Source: Halalkalibacter oceani
Lineage (GTDB): Bacteria; Bacillota; Bacilli; Bacillales; Bacillaceae_D
Reading direction: 5' to 3'
Assembly (NCBI RefSeq): GCF_023715605.1
Contig: NZ_JAMBOL010000014.1
Coordinates: 1-64,000 of the forward strand
Length of the DNA stretch: 64,000 nucleotides
Under the pieces are notes generated by a model. The model searched no databases. It was not told where the DNA came from and saw nothing but the letters and a program-made list of their open reading frames with translations. The position numbers and the translations under genes were made by a program. Position 1 is the stretch's first letter, and each line of letters starts with the position of its first letter. This document shows positions 27,125-35,690 of the stretch, piece after piece.

Positions 27125-27883
27125 ATGAGACTTCAGGACAAAGTAGCTGTTATTACCGGGGCCGCGTCAGGAATGGGAAAAGCGATTGCTAACGTTTATG
27201 CAAAAGAGGGTGCGAAGGTAGTCGTGTCTGATATTAATGCCGAAGCGGCAAACCAGACGGTGGACGTGATTAAGTCGGCTGGTGGCGAGGCAATCGCTGT
27301 TGTCGCCAATGTTGCGAAGGAAGAGGATATTCAAAATTTGATTGACACAGCTGTCAACAGCTACGGCACGCTTGATATTTTAGTTAATAACGCCGGCATT
27401 ATGGATAACTTCGAGGCTGCCGCCGACATTCAAGATGAGTCATGGGAAAAAATCTTTGCGATCAATACGACGAGCGTAATGCGGGCAACGCGCAAGGCTC
27501 TTCCAATATTTTTAGAAAAGCAAAAAGGGGTCATTATTAATATCGCTTCGGCAGGGGGATTACAAGGTGCCCGAGCAGGAGCAACCTATACAGCTTCAAA
27601 GCATGCTGTCGTCGGCTTTACGAAGAACACCGGCTTTATGTATGCACAAAAAGGGATTCGCTGCAACGCGATTGCCCCCGGAGCTGTGGAAACGAATATT
27701 GGCACGTCGATGACTAATATAAATGAATTCGGCATCGGCCGGACACAGCCGGGTCTGGCGATCAATCCGCGTACCGGAAAGCCGGAGGACATTGCCAATA
27801 TTGCCTTGTTCCTTGCTTCTGATGAAGCAGATTTTGTGAATGGAACAGTCATCACGGCCGACGCGGGCTGGACGGCATATTAA
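27125..27883 (+). CDS. Short-chain dehydrogenase/reductase (classical SDR)
   Basis: A 252-aa classical SDR of the glucose/3-oxoacyl reductase type. Cofactor motif TGAASGMG (11-18), NNAG in DILVNNAGIM, catalytic Ser in INIASAGG and YTASK, and the C-terminal GTVITADAGWTAY fit the family. GGAGGGATCAGGAA precedes the ATG. A TATAAT at 27073-27078 may be its -10 box. Substrate is not predictable from sequence. Monocistronic with a terminator 15 bases after the stop. Confidence 0.9.
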   Translation: MRLQDKVAVITGAASGMGKAIANVYAKEGAKVVVSDINAEAANQTVDVIKSAGGEAIAVVANVAKEEDIQNLIDTAVNSYGTLDILVNNAGIMDNFEAAADIQDESWEKIFAINTTSVMRATRKALPIFLEKQKGVIINIASAGGLQGARAGATYTASKHAVVGFTKNTGFMYAQKGIRCNAIAPGAVETNIGTSMTNINEFGIGRTQPGLAINPRTGKPEDIANIALFLASDEADFVNGTVITADAGWTAY

Positions 27884-27898
27884 GTGAATAGAGAGAAA

Positions 27899-27927
27899 GG
27901 GCTGGGCAAAAGGTGTTTGCCCAGCCC
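27899..27927 (+). terminator. Terminator after the SDR gene
   Basis: A 12-bp stem GGGCTGGGCAAA / TTTGCCCAGCCC with a short loop. The T-tract is poor (TATATG). Confidence 0.7.
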
Positions 27928-27968
27928 TATATGTTCTAAACCATTTGATGGAATGTCACATGTCTCCT

Positions 27969-28358
27969 TTAACTGTTATTTATAACAGAACTGGTGTAAT
28001 CGGTTATATTATCCTGTGAAAAATAATGACTAGTATCGTAAGCTAATTTGTAAGTCACATTATTTATGGAAAAAGAATGGATAATATACATACCATCCTG
28101 CTCGACTGTAACTTCAGTGCCATTACTATTTATAGTATGTTCTTTTGCTGGAGCAATTCCGTTATAATCTAAAGTGACAAGTAGTACATTTTCAGTATCA
28201 TAAGGCCCTACAATCGTTTTAGCATGATGGGCTTCTTCCCATTCTGTCACATTATTTTGATCTGCAAAAAAAGGCTTTATGTCATCTGAAGGCTCGGGCG
28301 TATATAGCGAATAGAGGAGAAACTTCCCTTTTCGCGTGTAGGATAGTCGACTTTCCTG
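27969..28358 (-). pseudogene. 5'-truncated hypothetical gene
   Basis: An open minus-strand frame of 130 codons runs from just after a TAG (28359-28361) to 27969. The usable GTG at 28250 is internal and has no ribosome site, while protein-like sequence (LSYTRKGKFLLYSLYTPEP) extends upstream of it. The C-terminal part (NGTEVTVEQDGMYIIHSFS) resembles a small beta-rich secreted domain. I interpret it as a gene that lost its 5' end; function unknown. Confidence 0.4.
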
Positions 28359-28408
28359 CTACTATAAAAAAATAGTAGCACGAACCAAGGCCATGGTTTG
28401 TGCTACTA
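28358..28408 (-). terminator. Terminator of the NmrA-like gene, with alternative pairing
   Basis: Read on the minus strand, TAGTAGCACAAACCA pairs with TGGTTCGTGCTACTA and is followed by TTTTTTT, an intrinsic terminator. The 3' arm can also pair with a third segment (GCTACTAT at 28358-28365 against ATAGTAGC at 28372-28379 on plus), giving two mutually exclusive hairpins. Confidence 0.8.
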
Positions 28409-28444
28409 ATGGTAGTATGTTTAGTCTTGCTGAAATGAGATTGT

Positions 28445-29308
28445 CTATCCGTTCGCGTTCACGATTTGTGAAAGTCCATCCTCGATTGGAGTAGCCGGTC
28501 GTCCGAGAAGCTTTTCCAGATCATTGCTTTCAATGTCGAGCGTCCCTTCGCGAATGTCTTTTTGAATGTTGACTAAGAAAGGTAAAAACGATTCCGGTAC
28601 CCCGGCCTGTTTCATTACATCGGCATACGTCTCGTCATCAACCTGCTGGACGGTGATGTCCTTTTTGATCACCTTGCTCAGCGTTGCTACAAGCTCTTCC
28701 TGCGTCAGCGGTTTACCGGCAAGCTCATAGATTGTATTGTCATGCCCTTGACCGGCGAGAACGGCCGCCGCGGCTTCTGCATAATCCTGCTGCACAGCCC
28801 AGCCGACTTTTCCATCAGCGGCAGAGGTCACCCAAGGGGCGCCAGCCAGCACACCTTGAATACTTGAGCTTTCATTTTCCAAATACCAGTTGTTGCGCAA
28901 AAAGGAATACGGGATGCCTGTTTCCAAGATCGCATTTTCGGTCGCTTTATGAGTCGGAGCGAGAAAATTACTGCTTTCCTGAGCATTCGTGATGCTTGTA
29001 TAAGCGATGAAGCGTACGCCTGCCCGTGCCGCTGCGGAGACGGCGTTGCCATGCTGTTTAATTCTCGTTTCATTGTCACCGTCAGCTGAGATAATCAGCA
29101 ATCTGTCGACGCCGGCAAAAGCCGTATCCAATGTAGCCGGATGGTCGAAATTGCCCTGGCGCACTTCGACACCGCGTGCTTGCAAGCTTTCAGCTTTCTG
29201 AGGATCGCGGACACTGACAGCCAGCTGACTGGCCGGTACGGTTTTCAACAGCGTTTCTACCACTTTTGTCCCTAATTTCCCTGTTGCACCCGTTACTAAA
29301 AGTTTCAT
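28445..29308 (-). CDS. NmrA-like NAD(P)H-binding oxidoreductase
   Basis: A 287-aa atypical SDR. The N-terminal MKLLVTGATGKLGTKVVETL is the Rossmann cofactor site. Later SLRNNWYLEN and YELAGKPLTQEEL match the NmrA/QorB quinone oxidoreductase group. GGGAGGGATCATCG precedes the ATG. It diverges from an Rrf2-type regulator, an arrangement like ywnB/ywnA of B. subtilis. Likely role is redox or quinone/electrophile detoxification controlled by that regulator (inference). Confidence 0.88.
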   Translation of the reverse strand: MKLLVTGATGKLGTKVVETLLKTVPASQLAVSVRDPQKAESLQARGVEVRQGNFDHPATLDTAFAGVDRLLIISADGDNETRIKQHGNAVSAAARAGVRFIAYTSITNAQESSNFLAPTHKATENAILETGIPYSFLRNNWYLENESSSIQGVLAGAPWVTSAADGKVGWAVQQDYAEAAAAVLAGQGHDNTIYELAGKPLTQEELVATLSKVIKKDITVQQVDDETYADVMKQAGVPESFLPFLVNIQKDIREGTLDIESNDLEKLLGRPATPIEDGLSQIVNANG

Positions 29309-29346
29309 CGATGATCCCTCCCGTTTCGTTTTTTAATGATTAACTT

Positions 29347-29382
29347 GTATTTATTTCAGATACATGTATTTATCATAGATAC
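29347..29382. promoter_or_regulatory. Tandem palindromic operators between NmrA-like and Rrf2 genes
   Basis: Two 17-bp imperfect palindromes, GTATTTATTTCAGATAC (29347-29363) and GTATTTATCATAGATAC (29366-29382), are identical at 14 of 17 positions and start 19 bases apart, about two helical turns. They lie upstream of the NmrA-like start, probably over its promoter, and are good candidates for binding by the divergent Rrf2 protein. Confidence 0.6.
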
Positions 29383-29459
29383 TCCTTGTTATCCTGTCAA
29401 TCAATTTGAGGTATAATACGGTATTGTAGTCATGACAAAGAAAAAGGCAGGTGATTGAT

Positions 29460-29897
29460 GTGGCGATAAGCAGCCGCTTTGCCGTAGGCATTCATATTTT
29501 AGCTCTGATTGAATTAAATAAAGACGGAATAAGCTCGTCCGAATATTTGGCAGGAAGCGTCAATACGAACCCGACCTTAATTAGAAAAATTATGGGCATG
29601 CTGAAAAAAGCCGATTTACTTATCGTACAGCCGGGAGTCGCCGGGGCGAGGCTTGCTAAGGAGCCGGCTTCAATTACTTTGCTGGACGTCTATAAGGCAG
29701 TCGATGTCGTAAAGGAAAAAGAATTGTTTAGTATACATGACCACCCCCATCCGGATTGTGTCGTAGGACGCAACATTCAGGAGGCGATTCTCCCCGTATT
29801 GGCCGCTGCCCAATTTGCGCTTGAAAAGGTGTTAGAACAGGTGACGGTGAAAGATATTATCGAGGAGATTGTGATGAAGGAGAGGGGCTCGTTTTGA
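29460..29897 (+). CDS. ywnA: Rrf2-family transcriptional regulator
   Basis: A 145-aa Rrf2-type winged-helix regulator. The sequence MAISSRFAVGIHILALIE and the wing GVAGARLAKEPASITLLDVY are typical. Only one cysteine (in HPDCVVGRN) is seen, not the three that ligate an iron-sulfur cluster in IscR or NsrR, so it resembles the YwnA group. GTG at 29460 is chosen because AGGTGAT precedes it and the protein then starts like homologues; the GTG at 29451 overlaps that site. Divergent from the NmrA-like gene and tandem palindromes. Confidence 0.85.
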   Translation: MAISSRFAVGIHILALIELNKDGISSSEYLAGSVNTNPTLIRKIMGMLKKADLLIVQPGVAGARLAKEPASITLLDVYKAVDVVKEKELFSIHDHPHPDCVVGRNIQEAILPVLAAAQFALEKVLEQVTVKDIIEEIVMKERGSF

Positions 29898-30064
29898 GTA
29901 GACTATTGCTTCACCATAGTTTGAGTTCAGCTGGCTCAGTTTTTTCATCTCATTATCGATATCGGCTTTAAGAAACTGGCTGATAGAGCAAAATATCTCA
30001 TAAAAAAAGACAATAATGGAAAGCTTTACTGTGACTCTAAAAAGCAAAAGGTGATGGTTCTAAA

Positions 30065-30967
30065 TTGGAAATGAAGCATTTGCAGTTCTTTCTTGAAGTG
30101 GCGCGTACGGGCAGCTTTACGCAGGCAGCTGAGAATCTGTATATTACGCAGCCGGCGCTCAGCCGGATTATTAAATCAATGGAGGATGAGCTTGGCCTGC
30201 CATTGTTTATCCGTTCGCGGAAAAAGGTAATCCTGACAGATGCCGGGCATGTTTTAAATAAGCATGCGCAGGTGATGGATAAGCAATGGCAGCGGCTGTA
30301 TGCAGAATTGGATAAGATGAAAACAGTGAAAACGGGGCAGATCCGGATCGGGCTGCCGACGATTGTGAATTCATTCTTCTTTTCGCAGCTGCTTGCTTCC
30401 TTTCATAAAGAGTACCCGGAAGTAACCTTTCAATTAGAAGAAGCCGGGTCCAAGAAGATTGAAGAAGAGATTACAAATGATAAGCTGGATTTCGGCGTAG
30501 TCGTGCTTCCCGATAAGCATGATATGCTCGATTATTATATGTTTGAAACGGACAAGCTGAAGCTCGTTGTCCCGCCTTCCCATCGTCTTGTCGGCAGAGA
30601 AGCGGTGGCGTTATCGGAGCTGAAGGATGAGTCATTTATTATGTTTAATCGTGAGTTTGAGCTGAGAAGGCTTGTGCTGGCGGCATGTCGGGAAGCCGGC
30701 TTTGAGCCGGGCATTATTTCGGAGACATCGCAATTGGACTTCATTGAAGAAATGGTCGCCTATAATTTAGGAATCACGCTCTTGCCGGAAAGCACGTGCA
30801 CAGAGCTGAAGCGGGATGTCCATACGATCGCCGTTACGAATCCGACGATTGAATGGAGGCTGGCGATGATTTGGAAAAAAGAAGCGTATTTATCGCATGT
30901 TGCCACGGAATTCATTCATTTTGCAAAAGGAAAGCTGCCGAAAAGCAGACCGGATCAAAAAGGGTAA
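30065..30967 (+). CDS. LysR-family transcriptional regulator
   Basis: A 300-aa LysR-type regulator. The helix-turn-helix region (about 18-40) reads FTQAAENLYITQPALSRIIK, and the C-terminal effector domain (about 90-295) includes LGITLLPEST. It starts at TTG 30065, or at ATG 30071, after AGGTGATGG. Similar in type to CynR/CatM-like regulators, effector unknown. There is no divergent partner gene: the upstream neighbour is the Rrf2 gene on the same strand and a terminator follows. Confidence 0.92.
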   Translation: MEMKHLQFFLEVARTGSFTQAAENLYITQPALSRIIKSMEDELGLPLFIRSRKKVILTDAGHVLNKHAQVMDKQWQRLYAELDKMKTVKTGQIRIGLPTIVNSFFFSQLLASFHKEYPEVTFQLEEAGSKKIEEEITNDKLDFGVVVLPDKHDMLDYYMFETDKLKLVVPPSHRLVGREAVALSELKDESFIMFNREFELRRLVLAACREAGFEPGIISETSQLDFIEEMVAYNLGITLLPESTCTELKRDVHTIAVTNPTIEWRLAMIWKKEAYLSHVATEFIHFAKGKLPKSRPDQKG

Positions 30968-31010
30968 AACAGCAAGCAGAGAAGCGGACTTCCTGTTTGC
31001 TGTTTTGTGG
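30966..31010 (+). terminator. Terminator after the LysR gene
   Basis: AAAACAGCAAGCAG / CTGTTTGCTGTTTT stem (30966-30979 with 30993-31006). Confidence 0.8.
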
Positions 31011-31309
31011 TCTGATGGTAAGCAGCTGTTGCCTCGTAGAATTATTCCCGATGCTAGGATTGTACCATTACACCATGCATCTTTCCCCTTTGTCAGTGCT
31101 ATGATAGAAAACATCAATCTTACAAAGAAAATGTCATTCCGCTTTCCAACCTCTATTTTTCACATGGAAATCCTCCTACAAAACGCTTTCATAAGCGATC
31201 AGTATAGAGCGTATGTAGGATCGGCATTGTATTTTACCGTTGTCTTTAACCTATAATAGGAAATGAGCGAATTCTACTCAGAATATGCATCTAGAAATAA
31301 GGTGAGATA
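31011..31309 (+). promoter_or_regulatory. Upstream region of the thioesterase operon
   Basis: About 300 bases with no supported gene. A TATAAT at 31252-31257 is a probable -10 box; the nearest -35-like hexamer, TTGTAT at 31227-31232, is 19 bases away. Confidence 0.35.
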
Positions 31310-31825
31310 ATGGAAGCAAAAAAAATGAAAGAAACTCGTGTTGTTCAAACTGATCAAGTATTGATTAACGATTTGAACAATTACTATACATTGTTTGGTG
31401 GCGTTCTAATGAAAAAGATGGATGCCTGTGCGACTCTTTCCGCCCGCAGACATTCAAGAGTGAAGGAGTGTGTCACGGCTTCAACCGATTCTGTGCATTT
31501 CCTTCAGCCGATCAGACAGAGTGATTCGGTCTGTATTGAATCATTTGTCAGCTATACAGGGAAGACATCAATGGAAATCTTTTGTAAGGTGATCGCTGAG
31601 GATCTTGAAACGGCGGAACGTAAAATCGCCGCGACCGCCTTTTTGACATTTGTTCCATTGGATGAGAATAAGCGGCCAAAGGAAGTGCCGGGCGTCATTC
31701 CGGAATCAGAGGAAGAAAAATATCTCTATGAGACTGGAAAGGAACGTGAAAGAATTCGTAAGCTGAAGCGTCAGCAAAATAAAGAGCTTGTCGCGAACCT
31801 TGAGTTGAAAAAGCCTTGGGATTAA
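31310..31825 (+). CDS. Acyl-CoA thioesterase (hotdog fold, YkhA-like)
   Basis: A 171-aa hotdog-fold thioesterase that hydrolyses acyl-CoA. After a short N-terminus it reads NNYYTLFGGVLMKKMDACAT, where N and the following GG/D region match the YkhA/BACH catalytic helix, and later SVCIESFVSYTGKTSMEI. Length agrees with YkhA-like enzymes. AAGGTGAGATA precedes the ATG. A 123-aa helical protein follows 21 bases later, so they are probably cotranscribed. Confidence 0.88.
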   Translation: MEAKKMKETRVVQTDQVLINDLNNYYTLFGGVLMKKMDACATLSARRHSRVKECVTASTDSVHFLQPIRQSDSVCIESFVSYTGKTSMEIFCKVIAEDLETAERKIAATAFLTFVPLDENKRPKEVPGVIPESEEEKYLYETGKERERIRKLKRQQNKELVANLELKKPWD

Positions 31826-31846
31826 TTTAGAAAAAGGAGAGATGAC

Positions 31847-32218
31847 ATGCTGACCGCATCAAGTTATCAGGAAGTCCAAACGGCGAAAGAGGCGGTGGAA
31901 CAGTTCCGTCGGACGAAGCCGGTACTTTTCCAAAAGTTTCTCAATGTCGTCCAATTGACCCGTCAGCTCCAATATGGTTATCAATATATGGGAGCCTTAC
32001 TCATGGAAGAGGATGCTGACAAGTTTCAGCCTCAGGCTCAGGCGGACTATGTACTGGCTGTCTACAAGCGAGAAATTGAGCAATTAAAAGCAGACAGCAA
32101 AATTGAAGAACTGAAGCAATTTCTCGCAGCAAATCGACAGGTTAGCTATGCCCATCTTAGTAAACTGGCGCTGGGAATGAAGCCGGAAGGATTGATTGGG
32201 CCGATTTGGGTACGTTAG
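31847..32218 (+). CDS. Helical protein of unknown function
   Basis: A 123-aa, almost entirely helical, charged protein with no signal peptide or membrane segment. It has strong AAGGAGAG seven bases before the ATG and lies 21 bases after the thioesterase gene, ahead of a common terminator. I do not recognise its family. The composition (long helix, EIEQLKADSKIEELKQFL) suggests a small helical bundle. Confidence 0.7.
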   Translation: MLTASSYQEVQTAKEAVEQFRRTKPVLFQKFLNVVQLTRQLQYGYQYMGALLMEEDADKFQPQAQADYVLAVYKREIEQLKADSKIEELKQFLAANRQVSYAHLSKLALGMKPEGLIGPIWVR

Positions 32219-32248
32219 AGTCACGGAATGAAAGATGATAGCCATCAG

Positions 32249-32286
32249 CCTTGTGAGGATCGGATCTCCTCACAGGGTTTTTATTT
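32249..32286 (+). terminator. Terminator of the thioesterase operon
   Basis: CCTTGTGAGGA / TCCTCACAGGG stem followed by TTTTTATTTG. Confidence 0.9.
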
Positions 32287-32315
32287 GTTTATTAAGTAAA
32301 ACAACAGTTGAAATC

Positions 32316-32334
32316 GATAATGAGAATTGTTATC
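32316..32334. promoter_or_regulatory. Fur box
   Basis: GATAATGAGAATTGTTATC matches the 19-bp Fur consensus GATAATGATAATCATTATC at 16 positions. It lies 59 bases before the start of a siderophore-binding lipoprotein gene, so iron repression is expected. Confidence 0.82.
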
Positions 32335-32392
32335 ATTTAATCGGATGCAAAATTTGAGTAAGGTGTTTCTTAACCGTGAAGGAGAATAGAAG

Positions 32393-33409
32393 ATGAAGAC
32401 ATATGTAAGACAAAGTGAACGGAAGCAGAGCATATTCCTTTTTGTTTTCTTATTAATTGCGATCATGGCTTTAAGTGCTTGCGGAGGTGCGGCGCCGGAA
32501 GAGGGACAAAGTGAAGAGAATCCTGAAGAGGCCCCTGCCGAAGAAACGCCGGCGGGGGAAGAGAGTGACGAATCGTTTACTTTAACGGACGGAATGGGTC
32601 ATGAGGTGACCGTACCGGCGAATCCTCAGCGGATTATCGCTTCCTATCTTGAAGATCCTCTTGTCGCACTTGGTTTTACTCCTGTCGCGCAATGGACGGT
32701 AGGAGAGGGCAGCATTCAGCACTATTTACAGGATTATTTGCAGGATGTGCCAACGATTCCATGGGATTTGCCATTTGAAACGGTCATCGAGTTTGATCCG
32801 GACTTATTGATTATTGGTTCAGAGTCCACGGTAGGAGAAGGCAAGTACAGTCAGTATGAGAAAATCGCCCCGACTTATGTACTCGGCGATGAGGTCAATG
32901 ATGACTGGCGCGAGGCGCTGCGGGCAGTCGGAAAAGTGTTAAATAAAGAAGAGGAAGCGGAACAGATTCTTACTGAATATACGGAGGTCGCCGAAGAAGC
33001 GCAACAGACGCTGCAGGAAGCGATTGGTGAGGAATCCGTAGCGGCGATCTGGCTTGTCTCGAAGCAATTTTATATTGTAAGTGAAGACCTATCCAGCGGG
33101 GCGGTCTTGTATGAGGATCTTGGATTGACAGCTCCTGATTTAGTCAAGGAGGTGTCGGCTACAGGATCGGGAAACTGGAACCCTGTTTCGCTGGAGGAAT
33201 TGGCGAATATGGATGTTGATCACCTGTTTTTGGTCAACAGTGATGGCGATGAAGGCAGAGAGATGCTGCAGGAGCCTTTATGGCAAAGCATTCCGGCTGT
33301 GAAAAATGATCATTTGTATGAGTTCGACAGTACGACGAGCTGGCTGTACGGCGGGCCAATCGCCAACGAGCAGATTATTGAGCATGTGTTAACTAGTTTG
33401 GTCAAGTAA
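32393..33409 (+). CDS. Iron-siderophore ABC transporter substrate-binding lipoprotein
   Basis: A 338-aa extracellular lipoprotein of the FhuD/YxeB helical-backbone class. The signal peptide ends in LSAC (C30), followed by a long acidic linker (about 32-60, EE-rich), then a TroA-like fold with VTVPANPQRIIASY and FDPDLLIIGS. It should deliver a ferric (hydroxamate-type) siderophore to a permease. No permease or ATPase gene is adjacent; it must share a transporter encoded elsewhere. Fur box upstream, terminator downstream. The acidic linker fits a salt- or alkali-tolerant host. Confidence 0.9.
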   Translation: MKTYVRQSERKQSIFLFVFLLIAIMALSACGGAAPEEGQSEENPEEAPAEETPAGEESDESFTLTDGMGHEVTVPANPQRIIASYLEDPLVALGFTPVAQWTVGEGSIQHYLQDYLQDVPTIPWDLPFETVIEFDPDLLIIGSESTVGEGKYSQYEKIAPTYVLGDEVNDDWREALRAVGKVLNKEEEAEQILTEYTEVAEEAQQTLQEAIGEESVAAIWLVSKQFYIVSEDLSSGAVLYEDLGLTAPDLVKEVSATGSGNWNPVSLEELANMDVDHLFLVNSDGDEGREMLQEPLWQSIPAVKNDHLYEFDSTTSWLYGGPIANEQIIEHVLTSLVK

Positions 33410-33466
33410 GCGGCGACGAGCGCAAGGGAGCCCTGAAGCAGTGAAAGAGGCTTATGGGGAAAACGG

Positions 33467-33512
33467 GAGCTTGAGATAAAAGGAAAAGCCAGCCTTTTTC
33501 TCAAGCTCTTGC
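33467..33512. terminator. Bidirectional terminator
   Basis: GAGCTTGAGATAAAAGG / CCTTTTTCTCAAGCTC stem between the binding-protein gene (+) and the usp gene (-). Confidence 0.85.
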
Positions 33513-33532
33513 TATGGTAAAGGGACGATTGC

Positions 33533-33973
33533 TTATTCGGAAGCGGCATTCTTCACAATCATGACATCACAAGGGGCCTGACGGACGGAAGCTTCTGCGA
33601 CACTGCCGATTAACAGACGCTCAACTCTGTTGCGGCCGGTTGCTGCGGTGACGAGCAGATCAATGTGATAAGTCTTTGGCAGCTCTTCCGCGATTAAAAA
33701 GCGAGGGTTGCCTGATTTTAGCACGGTTTCAACCTTGGTTAGCCCTTTTGCTTCCGCCAGCTCTTTGTAGCGCGCCAGCATTTCTTTCGCATCATTTTCA
33801 ATCCGGACGAACCAGGAATCGTGGAAGCCGACCGCTCCGGTAACATTTCGGAGGTCAATAATATGGGCGATGACTAAGGAAGATTTGTGAAACTCCGCTA
33901 CTTGAATAGCCTTCGCTAAAGCTTGCTCTGATTGCTGTGAACCGTCGACTGCGACTAAGATATGGTTATACAT
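33533..33973 (-). CDS. Universal stress protein (UspA family)
   Basis: A 146-aa UspA-type cytoplasmic protein, full length. It starts MYNHILVAVDGSQQSEQAL and ends with the nucleotide-loop-like ATGRNRVERLLIGSVAE and VMIVKNA. AAAGGAGAGG precedes the ATG. A cre-like sequence (AAGAAAGCGTTTGCT, 34014-34028, 14 of 15 to the CcpA consensus) sits in its upstream region and could mediate catabolite control. Physiological role unspecified in this family. Confidence 0.92.
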   Translation of the reverse strand: MYNHILVAVDGSQQSEQALAKAIQVAEFHKSSLVIAHIIDLRNVTGAVGFHDSWFVRIENDAKEMLARYKELAEAKGLTKVETVLKSGNPRFLIAEELPKTYHIDLLVTAATGRNRVERLLIGSVAEASVRQAPCDVMIVKNAASE

Positions 33974-34013
33974 ACGATCCTCTCCTTTAAACAGCCAGGA
34001 TTAACAACGAAAA

Positions 34014-34028
34014 AAGAAAGCGTTTGCT
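34014..34028. promoter_or_regulatory. cre-like site upstream of usp
   Basis: AAGAAAGCGTTTGCT differs from the CcpA consensus WTGNAANCGNWNNCW at one defined position. About 40 bases before the usp start on the minus strand. Confidence 0.35.
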
Positions 34029-34107
34029 GTTTATGTCTCTATTATCTCATGATTCTTGTGAAATTGTGAGCAAGAATGTGACGAATTTTTTCTGATTTTT
34101 TGAGGTT

Positions 34108-35559
34108 TTATTGACGAAAGTCCTCTTTTATCATCTTGGCCAAACTTTGCATGCCCTGGATAAGCTCCGACTCAGAAGGATAGGCATAAGACAGACGAAG
34201 ATGGCTGTCGTCAAATTTATCGTAGATCGTGCCCGGGTTAAGCAAGATTCCTTTCTGTAAGACGTGCTGAAATAATTTTCGCGCGGAGATCCCTTTTTGT
34301 AGCTGCAGCCAAATGTAAAAACCTCCGTCCGGAATGTTCCACGTGCAACAATCGGAAAAGGAGTGCTTCAGGATATCGAGCATTAAATCGCGGCGTCTCA
34401 GAAGGCTTGCTCGGAGACGTGCCAGATGGGCCTCATATTTTCCACTTCGTATCCATTGGTTGACGACAGCTTGAGAGAGCGAGCTTGAGCCGTAGTCGGT
34501 CTGCATCTTAATATCGGCCAACCGGTCAATCACCTGCTCAGGGCCAACGAGCCAGCCAATCCGCAAGCCCGGGCTTAATGCCTTCGACACACTTCCTAAA
34601 TAGAGAACGTTACCACCCCTGTCATCAGCCTTTAAGGGTGGTGGAGGGGCATTCTCGAACCAAAGATCGCCGTAGACGTCATCCTCGATAAGAGGCAGCG
34701 TTTCACGGTGGGCTATTTCGGTTAGCTGTTTGCGTCGTTCCTCTGACATGACCGCCCCTGTAGGATTATGGAAAGAAGGGATCGTATAAAGCAAGGCAGC
34801 GTCATGCTGGCGCTTCAGTTGGACGAGTCTTTCCATTTGCAGGCCTTGACTGTCGAGCGGGATGCCGACTCCGCGTATTCCGACCGATTCAAACATAGAA
34901 AGAGAATTAAGATAAGACGGCGCTTCGTGCAAGATAACGGAGCCCTTTCGTAAAAGACCCCAGGCAATTAATTGCAGTGCCTGAAGACCACCGGAAACGA
35001 TTAAAATCGATGACGGCGAGGCGTAGATTCCCTTATTCCGCAAATAACCGGATAGCGTTTCCCTCAATTGCATATTCCCTTTCGGCTCTTCATAGCCGAG
35101 GGAAAGCGGCTCGTGCTGAAGTGAGGTCAGTATCTGTTGCATGGCATCAGCGGGAATCAGCTCAGAGCCGAGTTCCCCGGTGCCAAGCCGCAAAATGGCG
35201 GGTTCCGCTTCGGCCTTATTGATTTGCTGGATCAGCGATTTGTTTGGCTGATGAATCCCGGCCTGGACGTATTCCGGCCAATTCGGTGATGAGGCGGCCA
35301 GGACATTCCACGTATTGTTGGCGACGATCGTCCTGCTGCCGGCTTTTGCTTCGAGCAGTCCCTCTGCGATAAGCTCCTGCAGGGCGGTGATGACAGTGCT
35401 TCTGTTCACCTCAAAGCTGGTTGCTAACTGCCGTTGGGAGGGGAGCTTTGTTCCGATCGTCCATTCCCCACTCATGATCTTATTTCGAATAAAATTGACA
35501 ATTTGCAAATACAAGGGGATTGAGGATGATTTCACAGGCTTCCAATTGATTTCTGACAA
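34108..35559 (-). CDS. MocR-type regulator divergent from a LysE exporter
   Basis: A 483-aa GntR/aminotransferase fusion, second of its kind in the window. The winged helix (about 15-75) has LPSQRQLATSFEVNRSTVIT and the PLP domain has NPTG, EDDVYGDLWF and the lysine motif LGSVSKALSPGLRIGW. The start is TTG at 35559, since AAGGAGGGAAACG lies immediately upstream; the frame also runs to an ATG at 35583 without such a site. It diverges from a LysE-family amino acid exporter, a common MocR arrangement, so it probably regulates that exporter in response to an amino acid or its PLP adduct. Confidence 0.92.
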   Translation of the reverse strand: MSEINWKPVKSSSIPLYLQIVNFIRNKIMSGEWTIGTKLPSQRQLATSFEVNRSTVITALQELIAEGLLEAKAGSRTIVANNTWNVLAASSPNWPEYVQAGIHQPNKSLIQQINKAEAEPAILRLGTGELGSELIPADAMQQILTSLQHEPLSLGYEEPKGNMQLRETLSGYLRNKGIYASPSSILIVSGGLQALQLIAWGLLRKGSVILHEAPSYLNSLSMFESVGIRGVGIPLDSQGLQMERLVQLKRQHDAALLYTIPSFHNPTGAVMSEERRKQLTEIAHRETLPLIEDDVYGDLWFENAPPPPLKADDRGGNVLYLGSVSKALSPGLRIGWLVGPEQVIDRLADIKMQTDYGSSSLSQAVVNQWIRSGKYEAHLARLRASLLRRRDLMLDILKHSFSDCCTWNIPDGGFYIWLQLQKGISARKLFQHVLQKGILLNPGTIYDKFDDSHLRLSYAYPSESELIQGMQSLAKMIKEDFRQ

Positions 35560-35593
35560 TACGTTTCCCTCCTTCGCTTGCATTTGTAGATAA

Positions 35594-35643
35594 AGTATAG
35601 CGTAAATTGGTTGGATAGTCAGCGAACCAATTGGTTGCAGACA
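35594..35643. promoter_or_regulatory. MocR/LysE divergent promoter and operator
   Basis: AATTGGTT occurs at 35605-35612 and 35629-35636, 24 bases apart, and the second copy is part of a perfect 12-bp palindrome AACCAATTGGTT (35625-35636). A minus-strand promoter for the regulator (CTGACT at 35617-35622, TATACT at 35594-35599, 17-base spacer) overlaps it. Repeated half sites of this type fit MocR binding. Confidence 0.55.
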
Positions 35644-35690
35644 GGATTTTTTCTATCCGTTATGCTACCTTTAGTAAGGGAGGAGAGACG

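Noticed and set aside
30853-31256. Overlapping plus-strand frames at the end of and after the LysR gene
   Set aside because: They overlap the LysR coding end and its terminator, with no ribosome sites or domains.
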